A stretch of 30,514 nt of DNA from Discostella pseudostelligera (GCA_036940085.1 JALLBK010000785.1:1-30514), one strand, 5' to 3'. Counted from the first letter of the stretch, positions 9,579 to 20,100 are shown. Notes: generated by a model from the letters alone, not told the origin. Numbers and translations are program-made.

Positions 9579-11013
9579 ATGACAACACCATCAGCACCGC
9601 CGGCATCGGCATCGGCATCTTCTTCTACCGCAAAGATTGACCCCGTCACCGCCGTCCAAGACAGCATTGACGCTTTGGCACTGTCGTTGTTTGAAGCATT
9701 GCGAGGTGTGCGCGATGCAGTGGCTACTACTTCGTCTTCATCGTCAGCCTCCGCCGGCGGGGGACCATCATCCGATCAGTTAATTCCAATGTCGGCATTT
9801 CAAGATGTGGATGATAGAACAATTCAAGAGGATATCAACAACAATATTAGCAATAGCGTTGACAACAACAACAACAGCAGTGACCAACTACAACAACAAC
9901 AACAGGCAAGAGAGAAATTACTCGAAGGTCTCAACATGGAGTACTTCCCCATACGAGCCTACGACATGTTGCATCCCGATTATGAATCATTTATATTGTC
10001 GTATTTGGGTGGGATGGATGGATATGCCAAAGAGCTGGTGGAACGATTTCATGCTCTATCCAAGTCAACTGATGATGACAAGGCAACGGATGACAAGATG
10101 AGTGGGAGTAGTGGCATCATCCTCGATGATAGATTTGCGCGACAGCAAAAAGAATCAAATGACATGCAAGTTACAACGACAGAAACAGTGGAAAAGAACG
10201 TCAATGAGGAGCAAGATAGCAAGAAAAGTCAGATTGGAGAGGTAGGATACGAATTTCGCAAGGAATTTGATTCAGGATGGTACACGGGGAAGGTGGTGGA
10301 GATTCGTCCTCTGGCGGGTATGTATATTTGCAGAAGTATTTCCTCATCGGGAAACATGAAACGCTCATGATGCATTTTGTTCAATCACTTACTTCTCACT
10401 CAAAGAAAATGGGTTTGATCGTCGATGCGTCTACTCTGATGGCGATATTGAAGATATGAGATTGGAAGATTTGGAACAGCTTGCCAAGTTGGATCCGAAT
10501 TATGGCAGTGGCAGCAATACCAATAATAAAACCGATATAAATCGGGCTAAGAAGCCAAGATTGAGCATTAAGCTCAATGTATCAAAGACCAAACCTCCAC
10601 TGGCATCGACAACGGGGGTAGAGCAATCGTCGTCATTATCCCTTAATCGGGATACTGCCAACGTTTACAACAATAACGCAACATCAGCTCCTCTCTTTCC
10701 CATATCCCGAGCAGAATACATCAAATTACTGCATGATGCAGAGCATCATCGAGATTACGAAACCACCTCTCAATTGGCAGCCAATGTTCTCTCCAAATCC
10801 ATTGCAGTAAACGATCTAGTGGCCAATTTACCTGGTATGGATCGGACACGTTCGATGCAGCTCGCACGTATTGAGGAATTAATTGAAGAGAACCGAAGAG
10901 TACAGTTAGAGTTGGAGGAGGCGTATGCATTGGCAAGTAAGAGGAGGGAGGAGAATGTGCGAATGGCACTGAGTGAATGTACCGCTTTGGCATTGAGTTT
11001 GGATGAGGAGTGA
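9579..11013 (+). CDS. MED21-like Mediator subunit with internal Tudor-like insert
   Basis: Two exons, 9579-10317 and 10406-11013, joined across an 88-nt phase-1 GT-AG intron, give 448 aa. Residues about 22-48 (DPVTAVQDSIDALALSLFEA) resemble the N-terminal helix of Mediator subunit 21. The last 70 residues (VNDLVANLPGMDRTR, then IEELIEENRRVQLELEEAY) match its C-terminal coiled coil. MED21 is normally about 140 aa, pairs with MED7 and is an essential part of the Mediator middle module bridging activators and RNA polymerase II. Here Gln/Asn runs and a module at about 223-277 separate the two halves. That module (FDSGWYTGKVVEIRPLA, then FDRRCVYSDGDIEDMRLEDL, split by the intron) resembles Tudor/Agenet-type barrels. 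The MED21 call rests on motif similarity. Confidence 0.6.
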
Positions 11014-11129
11014 ACCCGGTGATGAAGAAAGATGATCCTATCCATTAATTAACAACATTATTTTTCGACACTTGTTTTCCCAAATCAACATTGATATTGT
11101 ATTCATATGCAGATAATGATTGTCTAACT

Positions 11130-14100
11130 TCATCGTTTGCCTTTTTGATAATTCGATGCAAGGTCGGAAACACCCATAAAGCACGTACGCATTTCTTCTG
11201 GTGATAATACCAACAGCTCCAAAAAGAATGGACGTAATAAATCCCAAGCATCGTGCACTCCAAATATCAATGCAATTGCACCTACTACGCATTTCATGGA
11301 AAATTGTAGATCTTCGGAAGCTTCTACTGGAAGCTTCTTCCGGTGACCCATCAGCCTTCCTGCAGCAAGTCCCATGTACTGAGGATGAAACAACACTCCA
11401 CCGCCGCGAAGGTGGATGCGCTTGTGAAATTCCTCTATTCCTCCAGGGATTGTCCAGCCTCCATTCTTTGTCCACTCTTTACCTCCCACCAAGTCTGCTT
11501 CTTTCACATAATCTTGCATTATACTTATGGCATCAGCGTCAGCATCAAAGAGGTATTTCTGGAATCCATTCTTCACCATGATGTACGCAAGAGCATCATG
11601 CGACATCAATGCAGATTTCATCAACTGGAAATCTCCTGATGTGCTCTCTGGATACAAATGATAAATTTCAGTAACAATACTCAGCTGCAGAGTGGCATTG
11701 CCGACATTGAAAATCTTGTCTCTAAGTTGTGCAATTTTCTCTAAATCAGATCTGTCAGATCCATCGTAATTGTAATGGTTATCATCGAGACTGTCGTCGA
11801 ATAATGCAGAATGGGTGAGTAGAAGTGCTATTGAATCTAACTTCATCATTTCGATGTGACCACGTAGGTTTGTTCGACTTGCGAGCATTTCACGAAAACC
11901 AGTTGTGTTTCTCTGCAATGTGGAATAGATGTCGGGATAACTGTTCATTATTTCTTGGATTCGTTCCAGTTCATCAACCCATCTTGGATGCTTCTTGAAT
12001 GGAAACCCTTCTTTCAGGCAAGTTCCTTTGGCAACAAACCATCCAATGGCTTGGTCACAAGAGGAACCGAATGAGTCAAAAACGTTGGGGAAATCAGGTC
12101 CAATCTGATTTAGAAACCCCACAGTCATCGACCCAGTTGAATCTGCTAAATATGTTGCCCCAATAATGCTCTCTACGGTGTCACTCAATTGTTTTGGTGC
12201 GATTACAATTGCACGTGTACATGACACCTTGCTCGATGTTTGATACTTGCTTTTCCATGAAGATGTCGATGCATTCCCGTCGTGAATCAATCTGTGCAGC
12301 CCTATCTGCATGGCTGCGTTGAATAAGATTCTATTCTTGCCTTGCACTGATATCACTCTCTCAAAGATATCTAGAACAAACTCATCATCGGTTGAAGATA
12401 ACTTGGCGAGTATATTCAAAACGATGAAGTGCAATAATACTGAATCTCCTAGTGTCTCTAGCCGTTCGTGATCTCGAACCAGGACGGCACTCCCTTTATT
12501 ACTGGTGCTGCCTCTTGTAGTGGCCTTGTCAACCAAACGTAGTAAGATGTCGGTTGAGACGGAATGTGCAGGTGCCATTCCATTCTGCTGAAGCTTCCTT
12601 AATCGCGATGCAACAGCCAGGAGAGTGTGAGCACGCTCTAACTTGGGCATGAAACTCGAAGCACGCCGGCATATGTATAGAAAGTCTCTTCGCAATGGAA
12701 TGATTTGAACTAGCTCTGGAACTAACAAACCGCGGTCAGTGAGAATATTCGAGATTGAGCAACGAGGCGAATCTTCAATTGATGGTGCCATCGGCCACTC
12801 TCCACTTTGGCGTTGAATTAGTTGTAATTCGTGCTGCTCATACGTGAGCCTTGACAATGCTCGAGCAGCCACGAGAGGTTTCTCGGGATGTTGGATCGAA
12901 TATCGATGAACCTGCTCGTAAAATTGAACATATGTGATCTTTGGTATATCCCATCCGAGGAAAGTCGTCCGCAACTTGTCTTTCATTTGGTCGGGTAATT
13001 GCGAAGCCAACTCCATCGACAGCAATGATGATAAAGGACTCTCAATGACATTCATCTCATTTTTCGCTATGAATACACGGCCACCAAATCCGGTTGGTTG
13101 GATGATGAATCGATTGCGAAGGTAGGACGGGGATGTCGCGTCAACAACGCTCGTAGTTTTGTGATGCACCACATCGTACATGACTTGCCAATCAATTTCA
13201 CATGCGGCGGAGTTTGCATGGGTTCCATCCGACTTTGGAAGCAATGGAACAAACATGTAGGTTCGAGCATTACCAGATTCGACGTCGTTGCATTTGGTAA
13301 CGGCATCGAAAAGCTCACCCCATAATGGCTTCGGTCCCATGCCATACTGCTTTCCATAGTCAAGTAGAACTTTGTTGAAACATTTTGTTAGTGATGCTGG
13401 GCATCCGCGCTCCTCAAGTTGCATTGCCGGCGAAATCTGGTCTATCTGTTGCATCATATCTGAGAGTGACACTTCCGTGGAGTTAGTAATGGCAACGCGC
13501 ACTACATGTTGCGTATCGTCGGAAATACCCGGCCATTCGAAGTCGGCACTAAGACCAGCCTCCAATAATGCGCATCCACAAACAATTCCAACCCGTGTCG
13601 CAGCATCGTCATCCAGTTGCATGCATGTCGATAATGGTATCCTTCGCGTATCATTATCTTCTCCACTCTGCTTGATTTCACAAACATTGACGACTGAAAA
13701 TTCCATTTCATGCAAGTAGAACTTCGAATCTATCTTCGCCGTAGCCCAATGTGGCAGTGTCTCCTCATACGCAATGATTGTTGTTTTAGAACGTTTCTGC
13801 ATCTCCAACAAGATATTGATCATGCATATTTCCATCTGTGCGTCGTTGCCATGCAATGATAATGTCTGGAGCTTGCACTTCAATTTATCGTATGCATCTT
13901 GCATCGAATCATCTGCATTGTTCTGCCAATCGCTAGTTCCCTCAAGGATTGCGTCATCACTATCCTCACTGCCATTCTTGGCACTGTACAGCACTGATAC
14001 CACACATCGAACTTGACATGGATTGTCTCGGGACAAGTATTCATCCTTGTCAGGATATTGTACATTGCCGTAAAGTCGCAGTTTGTGCAATTGAAGCCTT

Positions 14101-15125
14101 ACTTCGTCACCTCCTTCCACTTGTTTGGAAATGATACGGTTTGAGCTGGATGAATCTACTGACGCACAAACCTCATCAACTCCATCATAGATTGTGCTTT
14201 CAATATCATTGTCCAAGCTTGCCACCTCAATGGCGAAAAGCAGATTCAGGGCGGCACTCTTCTCCGCCCCCTTCTTCAATTTGAATCGGATGTGCTCATT
14301 CTCTGTCAAACTTTTAGCACACGTGGTTGTTGCTGCTGGTGATACTGATACTGCTGACCATTCTCCGCACAAATCGAGGAGTGCATCATCCAAAGGATCA
14401 TGGTCGTCCTGCATTCCAGAAATGGTGGATCTCTCAGTAGAATTGTTCACAACATCACTACCATCACATCGATCTGCATCACCATTATGACAGTGTCCAA
14501 TCTTCTTGGTAATCATCAACGAAGATGACATTCCCAAGAGCCGTCCAGAATGATAAATGCCACCACGGGACTTTAATTTCCACAATTTGACAAGTGAAGA
14601 GGGTACAATAATGTAGCATGTCCAATTATACTTGGTGTCACCATCGTTCCAGTCCACATAATGAAACCATGGTTTGATACTCCTTGTTAGTTCCTGTTTG
14701 GATTGTGTCTCATGGTATAATTGTTGTAGCAATACTATTGGATTGGGAGAAGTAAAAGTTGTGGCGGTGGTAGTAGCAGTGGTGGCAGTTGGTAGAAATT
14801 GTTGGAGAAATAATCGAATGGCATCACTTTCATCACGACGACGATGTTCCTCTCTGGTGTCGTCATCCTCATCCTGTTTCCCCACGTCGCCGATCGCTGT
14901 TGACGACGACATCACCGGGACAATAGTTTCAGTAACCGCCGCCGCTGCTTCCGACGAAGTCGTCATACCGTCGTGCCGGTGTTGGGACGGATCAATCAAC
15001 ATTGCAGCAGTACTCAATGAAGTTCTTGTAGCCCATGACCATGACTTCTTTGAGGATGCCGAAAATAACCTCTGGTTGGGGGATGCATTCAATCCATTCA
15101 TCCTCTTCACCATCGATGCACTCAT
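11130..15125 (-). CDS. Dicer-like double RNase III protein, no helicase
   Basis: 1331 aa, single exon. Dicers cut long dsRNA into small RNAs using two RNase III domains and a PAZ end-binding domain. Residues about 720-840 resemble a PAZ/connector region (TYVQFYEQVHRYS, LLVPELVQIIPL). RNase III domain a (about 880-995) keeps its acidic residues in HERLETLGDSVLLHF and KQLSDTVESIIGATYLA. Domain b (about 1130-1295) has the fold signature (LQLSIVTEIYHLYPES, SALMSHDALAYIMV), but KIFNVGNATLQL replaces ERLEFLGDAVL and EDLQFSMKCVVGA replaces the second acidic motif, so it is probably inactive. The first 700 residues are unassigned; no DExD/H helicase and no terminal dsRBD were seen. The start may be 15125, or the internal ATG giving MNGLNASPNQRL. 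The first 45 codons lie in a duplicated segment described separately. Confidence 0.85.
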   Translation of the reverse strand: MSASMVKRMNGLNASPNQRLFSASSKKSWSWATRTSLSTAAMLIDPSQHRHDGMTTSSEAAAAVTETIVPVMSSSTAIGDVGKQDEDDDTREEHRRRDESDAIRLFLQQFLPTATTATTTATTFTSPNPIVLLQQLYHETQSKQELTRSIKPWFHYVDWNDGDTKYNWTCYIIVPSSLVKLWKLKSRGGIYHSGRLLGMSSSLMITKKIGHCHNGDADRCDGSDVVNNSTERSTISGMQDDHDPLDDALLDLCGEWSAVSVSPAATTTCAKSLTENEHIRFKLKKGAEKSAALNLLFAIEVASLDNDIESTIYDGVDEVCASVDSSSSNRIISKQVEGGDEVRLQLHKLRLYGNVQYPDKDEYLSRDNPCQVRCVVSVLYSAKNGSEDSDDAILEGTSDWQNNADDSMQDAYDKLKCKLQTLSLHGNDAQMEICMINILLEMQKRSKTTIIAYEETLPHWATAKIDSKFYLHEMEFSVVNVCEIKQSGEDNDTRRIPLSTCMQLDDDAATRVGIVCGCALLEAGLSADFEWPGISDDTQHVVRVAITNSTEVSLSDMMQQIDQISPAMQLEERGCPASLTKCFNKVLLDYGKQYGMGPKPLWGELFDAVTKCNDVESGNARTYMFVPLLPKSDGTHANSAACEIDWQVMYDVVHHKTTSVVDATSPSYLRNRFIIQPTGFGGRVFIAKNEMNVIESPLSSLLSMELASQLPDQMKDKLRTTFLGWDIPKITYVQFYEQVHRYSIQHPEKPLVAARALSRLTYEQHELQLIQRQSGEWPMAPSIEDSPRCSISNILTDRGLLVPELVQIIPLRRDFLYICRRASSFMPKLERAHTLLAVASRLRKLQQNGMAPAHSVSTDILLRLVDKATTRGSTSNKGSAVLVRDHERLETLGDSVLLHFIVLNILAKLSSTDDEFVLDIFERVISVQGKNRILFNAAMQIGLHRLIHDGNASTSSWKSKYQTSSKVSCTRAIVIAPKQLSDTVESIIGATYLADSTGSMTVGFLNQIGPDFPNVFDSFGSSCDQAIGWFVAKGTCLKEGFPFKKHPRWVDELERIQEIMNSYPDIYSTLQRNTTGFREMLASRTNLRGHIEMMKLDSIALLLTHSALFDDSLDDNHYNYDGSDRSDLEKIAQLRDKIFNVGNATLQLSIVTEIYHLYPESTSGDFQLMKSALMSHDALAYIMVKNGFQKYLFDADADAISIMQDYVKEADLVGGKEWTKNGGWTIPGGIEEFHKRIHLRGGGVLFHPQYMGLAAGRLMGHRKKLPVEASEDLQFSMKCVVGAIALIFGVHDAWDLLRPFFLELLVLSPEEMRTCFMGVSDLASNYQKGKR

Positions 15126-15375
15126 TCACCTCCACCTCAACTCTCCTCAATCAACTCCGCACTCGACACTACCACTACTTCTTCGAATCCAAATCCAACT
15201 TCCCGCCATTTTCAAATGTAGTTCTCTTACTTCCCCGCTAGTATTTTCATCGCCTTTTATCGTCATACTGTTCTTCCCGCCATTTTTGCCATATCTTTAT
15301 CGCCACACTTCCGCCACCAAAATATCCAAATTCCAAATTCCAAAAATCCAGGTTACTGACCGCTGACCATGACGA
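14985..15375. repeat. Diverged segmental duplication, copy A
   Basis: This pairs with 16618-17066. The most conserved block, about 14985-15115, is clearly alignable, with length differences of 3 or 6 nt (for example the shared GGGGATGCATTCAATCCATT). Further matches lie downstream: TTCTTCCCGCCATT near 15272, CTTCCGCC plus CCAAAATAT near 15307, AAAATCCAGG near 15343, and CTGACC repeats running into an ATG near 15356. Copy A covers the first codons of the Dicer-like gene (minus strand) and its upstream region. Confidence 0.7.
15200..15286 (-). promoter_or_regulatory. Two TTCCCGCCA motifs upstream of the Dicer-like gene
   Basis: TTCCCGCCATTTT at 15200-15212 and TTCCCGCCATTTTT at 15274-15287 are E2F-like sites in reverse orientation. 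They lie in the divergent region between the Dicer-like gene (starting at or just below 15125) and the methyltransferase-like gene. No other gene is apparent between 15126 and 15530 apart from a small upstream ORF. Confidence 0.45.
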
Positions 15376-15518
15376 CCCATGAGCGGCAACGTCGACAAGG
15401 ACGATTGAATGTAATATCAATTATTTTTAAACCAAGAGACGGCAAGCTGTTTCTAGCTACGGTACTTAGCTGCGGCAAGCAGCGGAATCATTCCATCCTC
15501 TTTTCGAAAGCACAGTAG
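15369..15518 (+). other. Possible upstream ORF (49 codons)
   Basis: ATG in the context CTGACCATGACG opens 49 codons ending TAG, 12 bp before the methyltransferase-like ATG at 15531. The peptide is basic (MTTHERQRRQGRL) and matches nothing I know. It could be a uORF that lowers translation, or chance. The equivalent place in copy B of the duplication also holds an upstream ATG. Confidence 0.3.
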
Positions 15519-15530
15519 TAATTGGACACC

Positions 15531-16616
15531 ATGGCGCTGTTAAATACCCGGCGACGAGGAGGACGAGGAGAACGAGGAGGCAAAACAATCGGTAATGGCA
15601 TGCTGTCCCTTGCCACATCTCTCCGAGGCTTGTTCATTATGGCTATTTTGATGTTGGGGGCTATTCAACTCATTGGGAGGGACAATCGATCATCATCACC
15701 TCCCGTGGCGGTGGCGTCCGAAGCAGCTGTAGAGATAAATCAGGCGCTGCGTGGTGCTGGTAGTAGTACCGCTGTCGCTGTCGAAGAGACGGTAGATGCA
15801 TCCACCAGCGAGGAGAAGAATACAATACTAACGGATTATAATGATGCTGCTGCTGCTGCTGCTGATACAGCTGCCTCCTGCGTCCAAGGCTCATCCTTAT
15901 CCAAACCCATCGTACTTGATTTTGCCGCAATTCAAGCATTTGATCCCAAAGATCGATTTGAGGAAATTAAGGGATTTACTGCCGTGGATTATGAACAATA
16001 TCTACTAGGTCCGGCAGGATCCAAGCATTACATTCTATTGCATTACTTGGCAACACACTATGCAGACGAACCTACCTGTCCGGAACGATGACACATGGTA
16101 GATATTGGAACACGATATGTCACCTCCGCACTTGCTTTGGCTTCGGCAGTACCCACCCATCCTATCGTTTGGACATTTGATATACCCGAAAGTATGGAAC
16201 GGACGGGCGCATTTCGTGATGGCAAGTCTGAAGAAGATTGGCAAAATGATGTTAAGGCTCATGAGATGAATATTACCTTCTACAATTTGGATTTGCTATC
16301 CGTCTCCGATGAAGAATTTACCAAATATATGAATACATGGTTCATCATGCTCGATACAGAACATGAACCCGATACGAACCCATTTGAACGAGAGTGGTTA
16401 CAGCATTTGATGGATGCGACATTTTTCAATGGAATTATATTGACGGATGATATTCATTTAAATGATGAGATGGAAAAGTGGTGGAATGAATTGAAGGAGA
16501 ATGCCGAACGGGATGGATATGCAGTATATGATCTTTCGAAAGTGGGACATTCTACTGGGACGGGAATGTTGGATTTTAGTGGTGGACAGGTGACAGTGAT
16601 TGATAACATTGAATGA
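15531..16616 (+). pseudogene. Membrane-anchored SAM methyltransferase-like protein, interrupted by TGA
   Basis: One reading frame runs from the ATG at 15531 (MALLNTRRRGG) to the TGA at 16614, broken only by TGA at 16089-16091. Codons on both sides belong together: THYADEPTCPER before it and HMVDIGTRYVTSALALAS after it. A basic N-terminus and a transmembrane segment (about residues 25-47) suggest a type II membrane protein. Then come a Ser/Glu-rich stem and a globular part with VDIGTRYVTSALAL (SAM-binding motif I position), VWTFDIP, FIMLDTEHEPDTNP, NGIILTDDIHLNDEM and GHSTGTGMLDFSG. These resemble class I methyltransferases of the Methyltransf_24 type; the substrate is unknown. Frame 3 stays open after 16616 to 16913 and holds the duplicated block (NNNLWFGDAFNPFIL), so the second TGA may also be a lesion. 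Selenocysteine recoding is possible but unsupported. Confidence 0.6.
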
Positions 16617-16617
16617 T

Positions 16618-17066
16618 GCAGGTGTTGGCACGGACCCATCGACATTGCAGCAGTAATAGAAGCAGTTGCAGACCATGAATTCTTTGACGATCTCGCAAAT
16701 AACAACCTCTGGTTTGGGGATGCATTCAATCCATTCATCCTCTATTACTGCTACCCCTCGCCGTCGCCCACCTCCTTCTTTTGCCTTTCATCTCTCGCCG
16801 CTCGCCTTCATCTTCTCCTCAACCACGGACAGTGGATGACGACATGGGAATTTCCCGCCATTATTTCTCGAGTACACACAATCAATAATTCTGTCCATGC
16901 TTCCAAAAGATGATCCAAATCCAATGTCCCATGTCCCGCCACTTCGTCGCCATTTATCGCCATTCTTTCTTCCCGCCATTGTTGCAGATTCTTCCGCCGC
17001 CAAAATATTATCCAAAGAGGCCAATCCAAAATCCAGGCCAGAGCGAGGCTGACCGGCTGACCATGG
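16618..17066. repeat. Diverged segmental duplication, copy B
   Basis: This is the partner of 14985-15375. It begins right after the TGA of the methyltransferase-like gene and runs through the whole intergenic region to the ATG-proximal CTGACCGGCTGACCATGG before the acidic ankyrin gene. In the plus frame its first 130 bp encode CRCWHGPIDIAAVIEAVA, DHEFFDDLANNN and LWFGDAFNPFIL; copy A encodes CRCWDGSINIAAVLNEV, DHDFFEDAENN and LWLGDAFNPFIL. Replacements are mostly conservative. Confidence 0.7.
16851..16980 (-). promoter_or_regulatory. Cluster of TCCCGCCA motifs
   Basis: TTTCCCGCCATTATT at 16851, TGTCCCGCCACTT at 16933 and TTCTTCCCGCCATTG at 16967 are reverse-oriented E2F-like sites upstream of the acidic ankyrin gene. 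At least one is shared with copy A of the duplication. Confidence 0.45.
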
Positions 17067-17101
17067 CCAAGCCAACGACGATGACGAATGACGATGAGTA
17101 G
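17063..17101 (+). other. Upstream ORF overlapping the ankyrin start codon
   Basis: The ATG at 17063 is in the strong context GACCATGGCC and opens 12 codons ending TAG at 17099-17101. It overlaps, in another frame, the main ATGs at 17088 and 17094, whose contexts are weaker. If the transcript starts upstream of 17063, ribosomes should often start here, which would reduce synthesis of the ankyrin protein. The transcription start is not known. Confidence 0.45.
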
Positions 17102-20100
17102 CCGCACCGACCATGACGAAGAGGGTGCCCTCCCCCCTGCCAACAACGACAATGAAGACGGCGGGGACGACGAAGACGACGACTACGATGAAGACGACGA
17201 CCATGATGACGGCGAGGGCGAAGAAGATGAGGAAGAGGAGGAGGGATCGACCTCCTCCGAATACACCTACGAAACAGTTGACTCTGACAATGAAAAGGAG
17301 GGAAAGCGGGGCTGGCTTTCTAGATTGTTCACTCGACGACGACCACGCGCTACCCACCAAGATGACGATGATGAAGATTCGTTTTATGAGGAAGAAGGGG
17401 AGGATGGTGAAGAGGGGGGCAATAGTTTGGTAGCCGCACTCGATAACCATGGTCATGAAGATGAATTAATAGCTGCAGAAAATGACAATATCAACACCAA
17501 TGACGACAACAACAACAACAACAACAACAACAACCCCAAAGACTTCAAAGCTGAAGTGATTAATGCTGATGACGACGAGGAGGCACTACTCATGGCCGAG
17601 GCCATTCAACGAGTAAAACAACGCATTCAAGAAAATGGGGGGAAGCTCTACAATATCTTATCAGAGGAGGATAAGGCATTAGTAGATGAATTGGATGATG
17701 GACGATTAGGTCGAGGCATGGCTGCATCTGCTGTTACTGCGGATAAAATCATGGAGGTGAATGCGGAGATGATGGTGGAGGTGAAGGAAGAAATGAATGC
17801 AGAGATTGGGGGAGATGATGTTCAACAGCAACAGCAGGACAATGCCGTCATTCGGGACAAGGACAATCAAGAAATAGAACGAGAGGAGGACGATGAATAT
17901 GCAGATGAAGATGGTGTTAATAACAAGGGTGAGGGCAAAGTCGATGCGGACAACGATAATGATGAAGAAGACGAAGACGACGACGACGAAGAACTTCCCA
18001 CACTCGAGGAACAACGTTCCCTCCTCACCCTTGCCGCTGAGCATGATCGTGTCGATGTCATCCAATCACTGCTTGGGGATAGTTCACGTCATGATTCGAT
18101 TGTAGAATGTGGGTATGATTCTCTCCTTGCAGGATTATGTGGTAATGACGATGCTGCTTCCACTACTGATGATGATGCAATGTTTGTGCCCCCGCCATTG
18201 CATGTGGCTGTAGCCCATGGATCGGTCCATGCGGCATCGTGCTTGCTGCGTATGGGTGCGGATCCTTCTATTCGACCAAGGGTGGAAATGTCGATGATTG
18301 GGGACAGGGGAGGAGGGGGGGATCGGAATTATAAAAAGTATCATGACATGTCTGCGTGGGAGTTGGCATTTGGCTCCTCGGAGTCTTTGCACATCATGAA
18401 TGGTGAAGAGGATGGTGAGGATAATAATGAAGTGGCTGAAGAGGATATTGCGAAGGAGGTCAAGCCGGCAGGGCGTTGGTTTGGTTTTGGATCTCCTACT
18501 ACCCCCAAGAACGTGATTGCCGCTGTTCCAGCCGATGATGATGCACTATCCTCGAAAGCAATGAACAAAAACAGTCGTCCCATTCAAAGAAGAAGGAGGA
18601 AGCAACCACTTAACATAGCTCCTTCCAAGCTTCATGGCATTCGGCATGCATTCATGTCCGAGGCACTACGTGCCATTGGTGCCAATGAGGTCCAACGTCT
18701 TGAACAGCTCTTGAATGCTGGTATGGATCCCACTTTAGAGGTCATGGCTGGGAAAACATTGCTAGATTGGTCTCGAGATATGGATGCGGTGGAGTGCTGT
18801 GAGTTGTTGCTTCTGCAGTCTGGTGGTAAGGGACTGGAAGGGGTAACTGAGACGAAACAGGAAGATGAGGACAGTAGGGTGGGAGGACAGCACCACGAAG
18901 TAGGTGATGCCACAATAGCACAACTGCAGGAACAATTCCCCTCGATGCATGATGAGCGTGTGTCAGGCCTATCGATCGGTGATCTACAAATGCTAATCTC
19001 TGAGAATATCAATCTCATCCCACATTTGACGACTTGTCGGGACGATCTGGCGTCGGAGACCACCCTGTGTCAATCCCTACTACGCGACATCTCTGCTACC
19101 GGCGGGGGTGCACTGTCCTCCCACTCGTTGTTGGAATTAGTGCGTGCACTCAAGGAACAGCGAGCACAAGCAGAGGAGGCATTGGCTGCGTGGAGTGCGG
19201 CATGGGAAGAGCGGGAAGATGAATTAAACTTCTTTTGGGAGGAGGTGTTAGATGATAACCTACGGGAAGAGCTTGGAGCAGTGTTTGATCAAGATGAAGT
19301 TCAAAATCACGATCCTTCAGTGCGGAAAGATGGTGGCACATGGGAAGAGCTCGCTAGGCATTTCTTGGAAGTGGACAATCAGGTCAAGGCACTTCGTGAA
19401 TCAATCGCCAACCTAGCTGATGAGAGTGCAAAAGCAATTGCAGAGATTGATCGACGTGGAATGTCCGGAGCATTGTCATTGACGAGAACTTTACGGGAGG
19501 AAGTAAAGGAGATTGAGAAGAACCTCACTGAAGCGAGAATGGGTGAGGGAGCTTGTCGAAGAAAGATAGAAATCATTCAGCAAAGAATTGGTCGAGCGAA
19601 TAATGGCTATGATGTGTCGCCAGAAAGAAAGGAAGGAGAAGATGATTCGATAATTGAAGATTTTCAATTGCGATCGATTGTTCAACAGCACGAGGCGAAG
19701 GTTGAATCTGGCGAGGAACGAGAGTTATCACCATTGATTGTCGATCAGCAGCAAGTTGACTATGAAGTGGACGATGTAATGCCAACATCCGATACTGCCG
19801 AGGACAATTCACAACCAGCCAATGAGGTTATTGAGTCAGATCAATCCAAGGGCGAGGAAGCCACAGAGGTCGAAAATAGAACAGAGGAGATAGTGGCAGA
19901 TTCTCCTATGGAGATAGTCCCAAACGATGAGACTATATTGTCATCGAAACAGAACGATATCGGCGAAAAAGCTGCCAATGGAGTTGCATCCGACCAAGGC
20001 CGACCACCAAACGAGTCTCAAAGCACTGCTCAAAATACGCGTGTCATTGCTCAGCCATCCCATGCTATTTCGAAGGGAATGTCCACGGCAATTGTCGTTC

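Noticed and set aside
9317..9667. N-terminal extension of the ankyrin/zinc-finger protein
   Set aside because: The frame is open, but it crosses the whole divergent promoter with its G-boxes and runs into the neighbouring coding sequence.
14674..15366. Long plus-strand open frame opposite the Dicer-like N-terminus
   Set aside because: Most of it is antisense to low-complexity Dicer-like sequence. Only its duplicated block looks protein-like, and that is treated as a remnant, not a gene.
15522..15530. TTG start for the methyltransferase-like gene
   Set aside because: The ATG at 15531 (context ACCATGG) is in the same frame and is a far better start.
16788..17456. Minus-strand frame rich in Val/Ile
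   Set aside because: It is antisense to the Asp/Glu repeats of the acidic ankyrin protein; the hydrophobicity is an artefact of GAN/GAY codons read in reverse.
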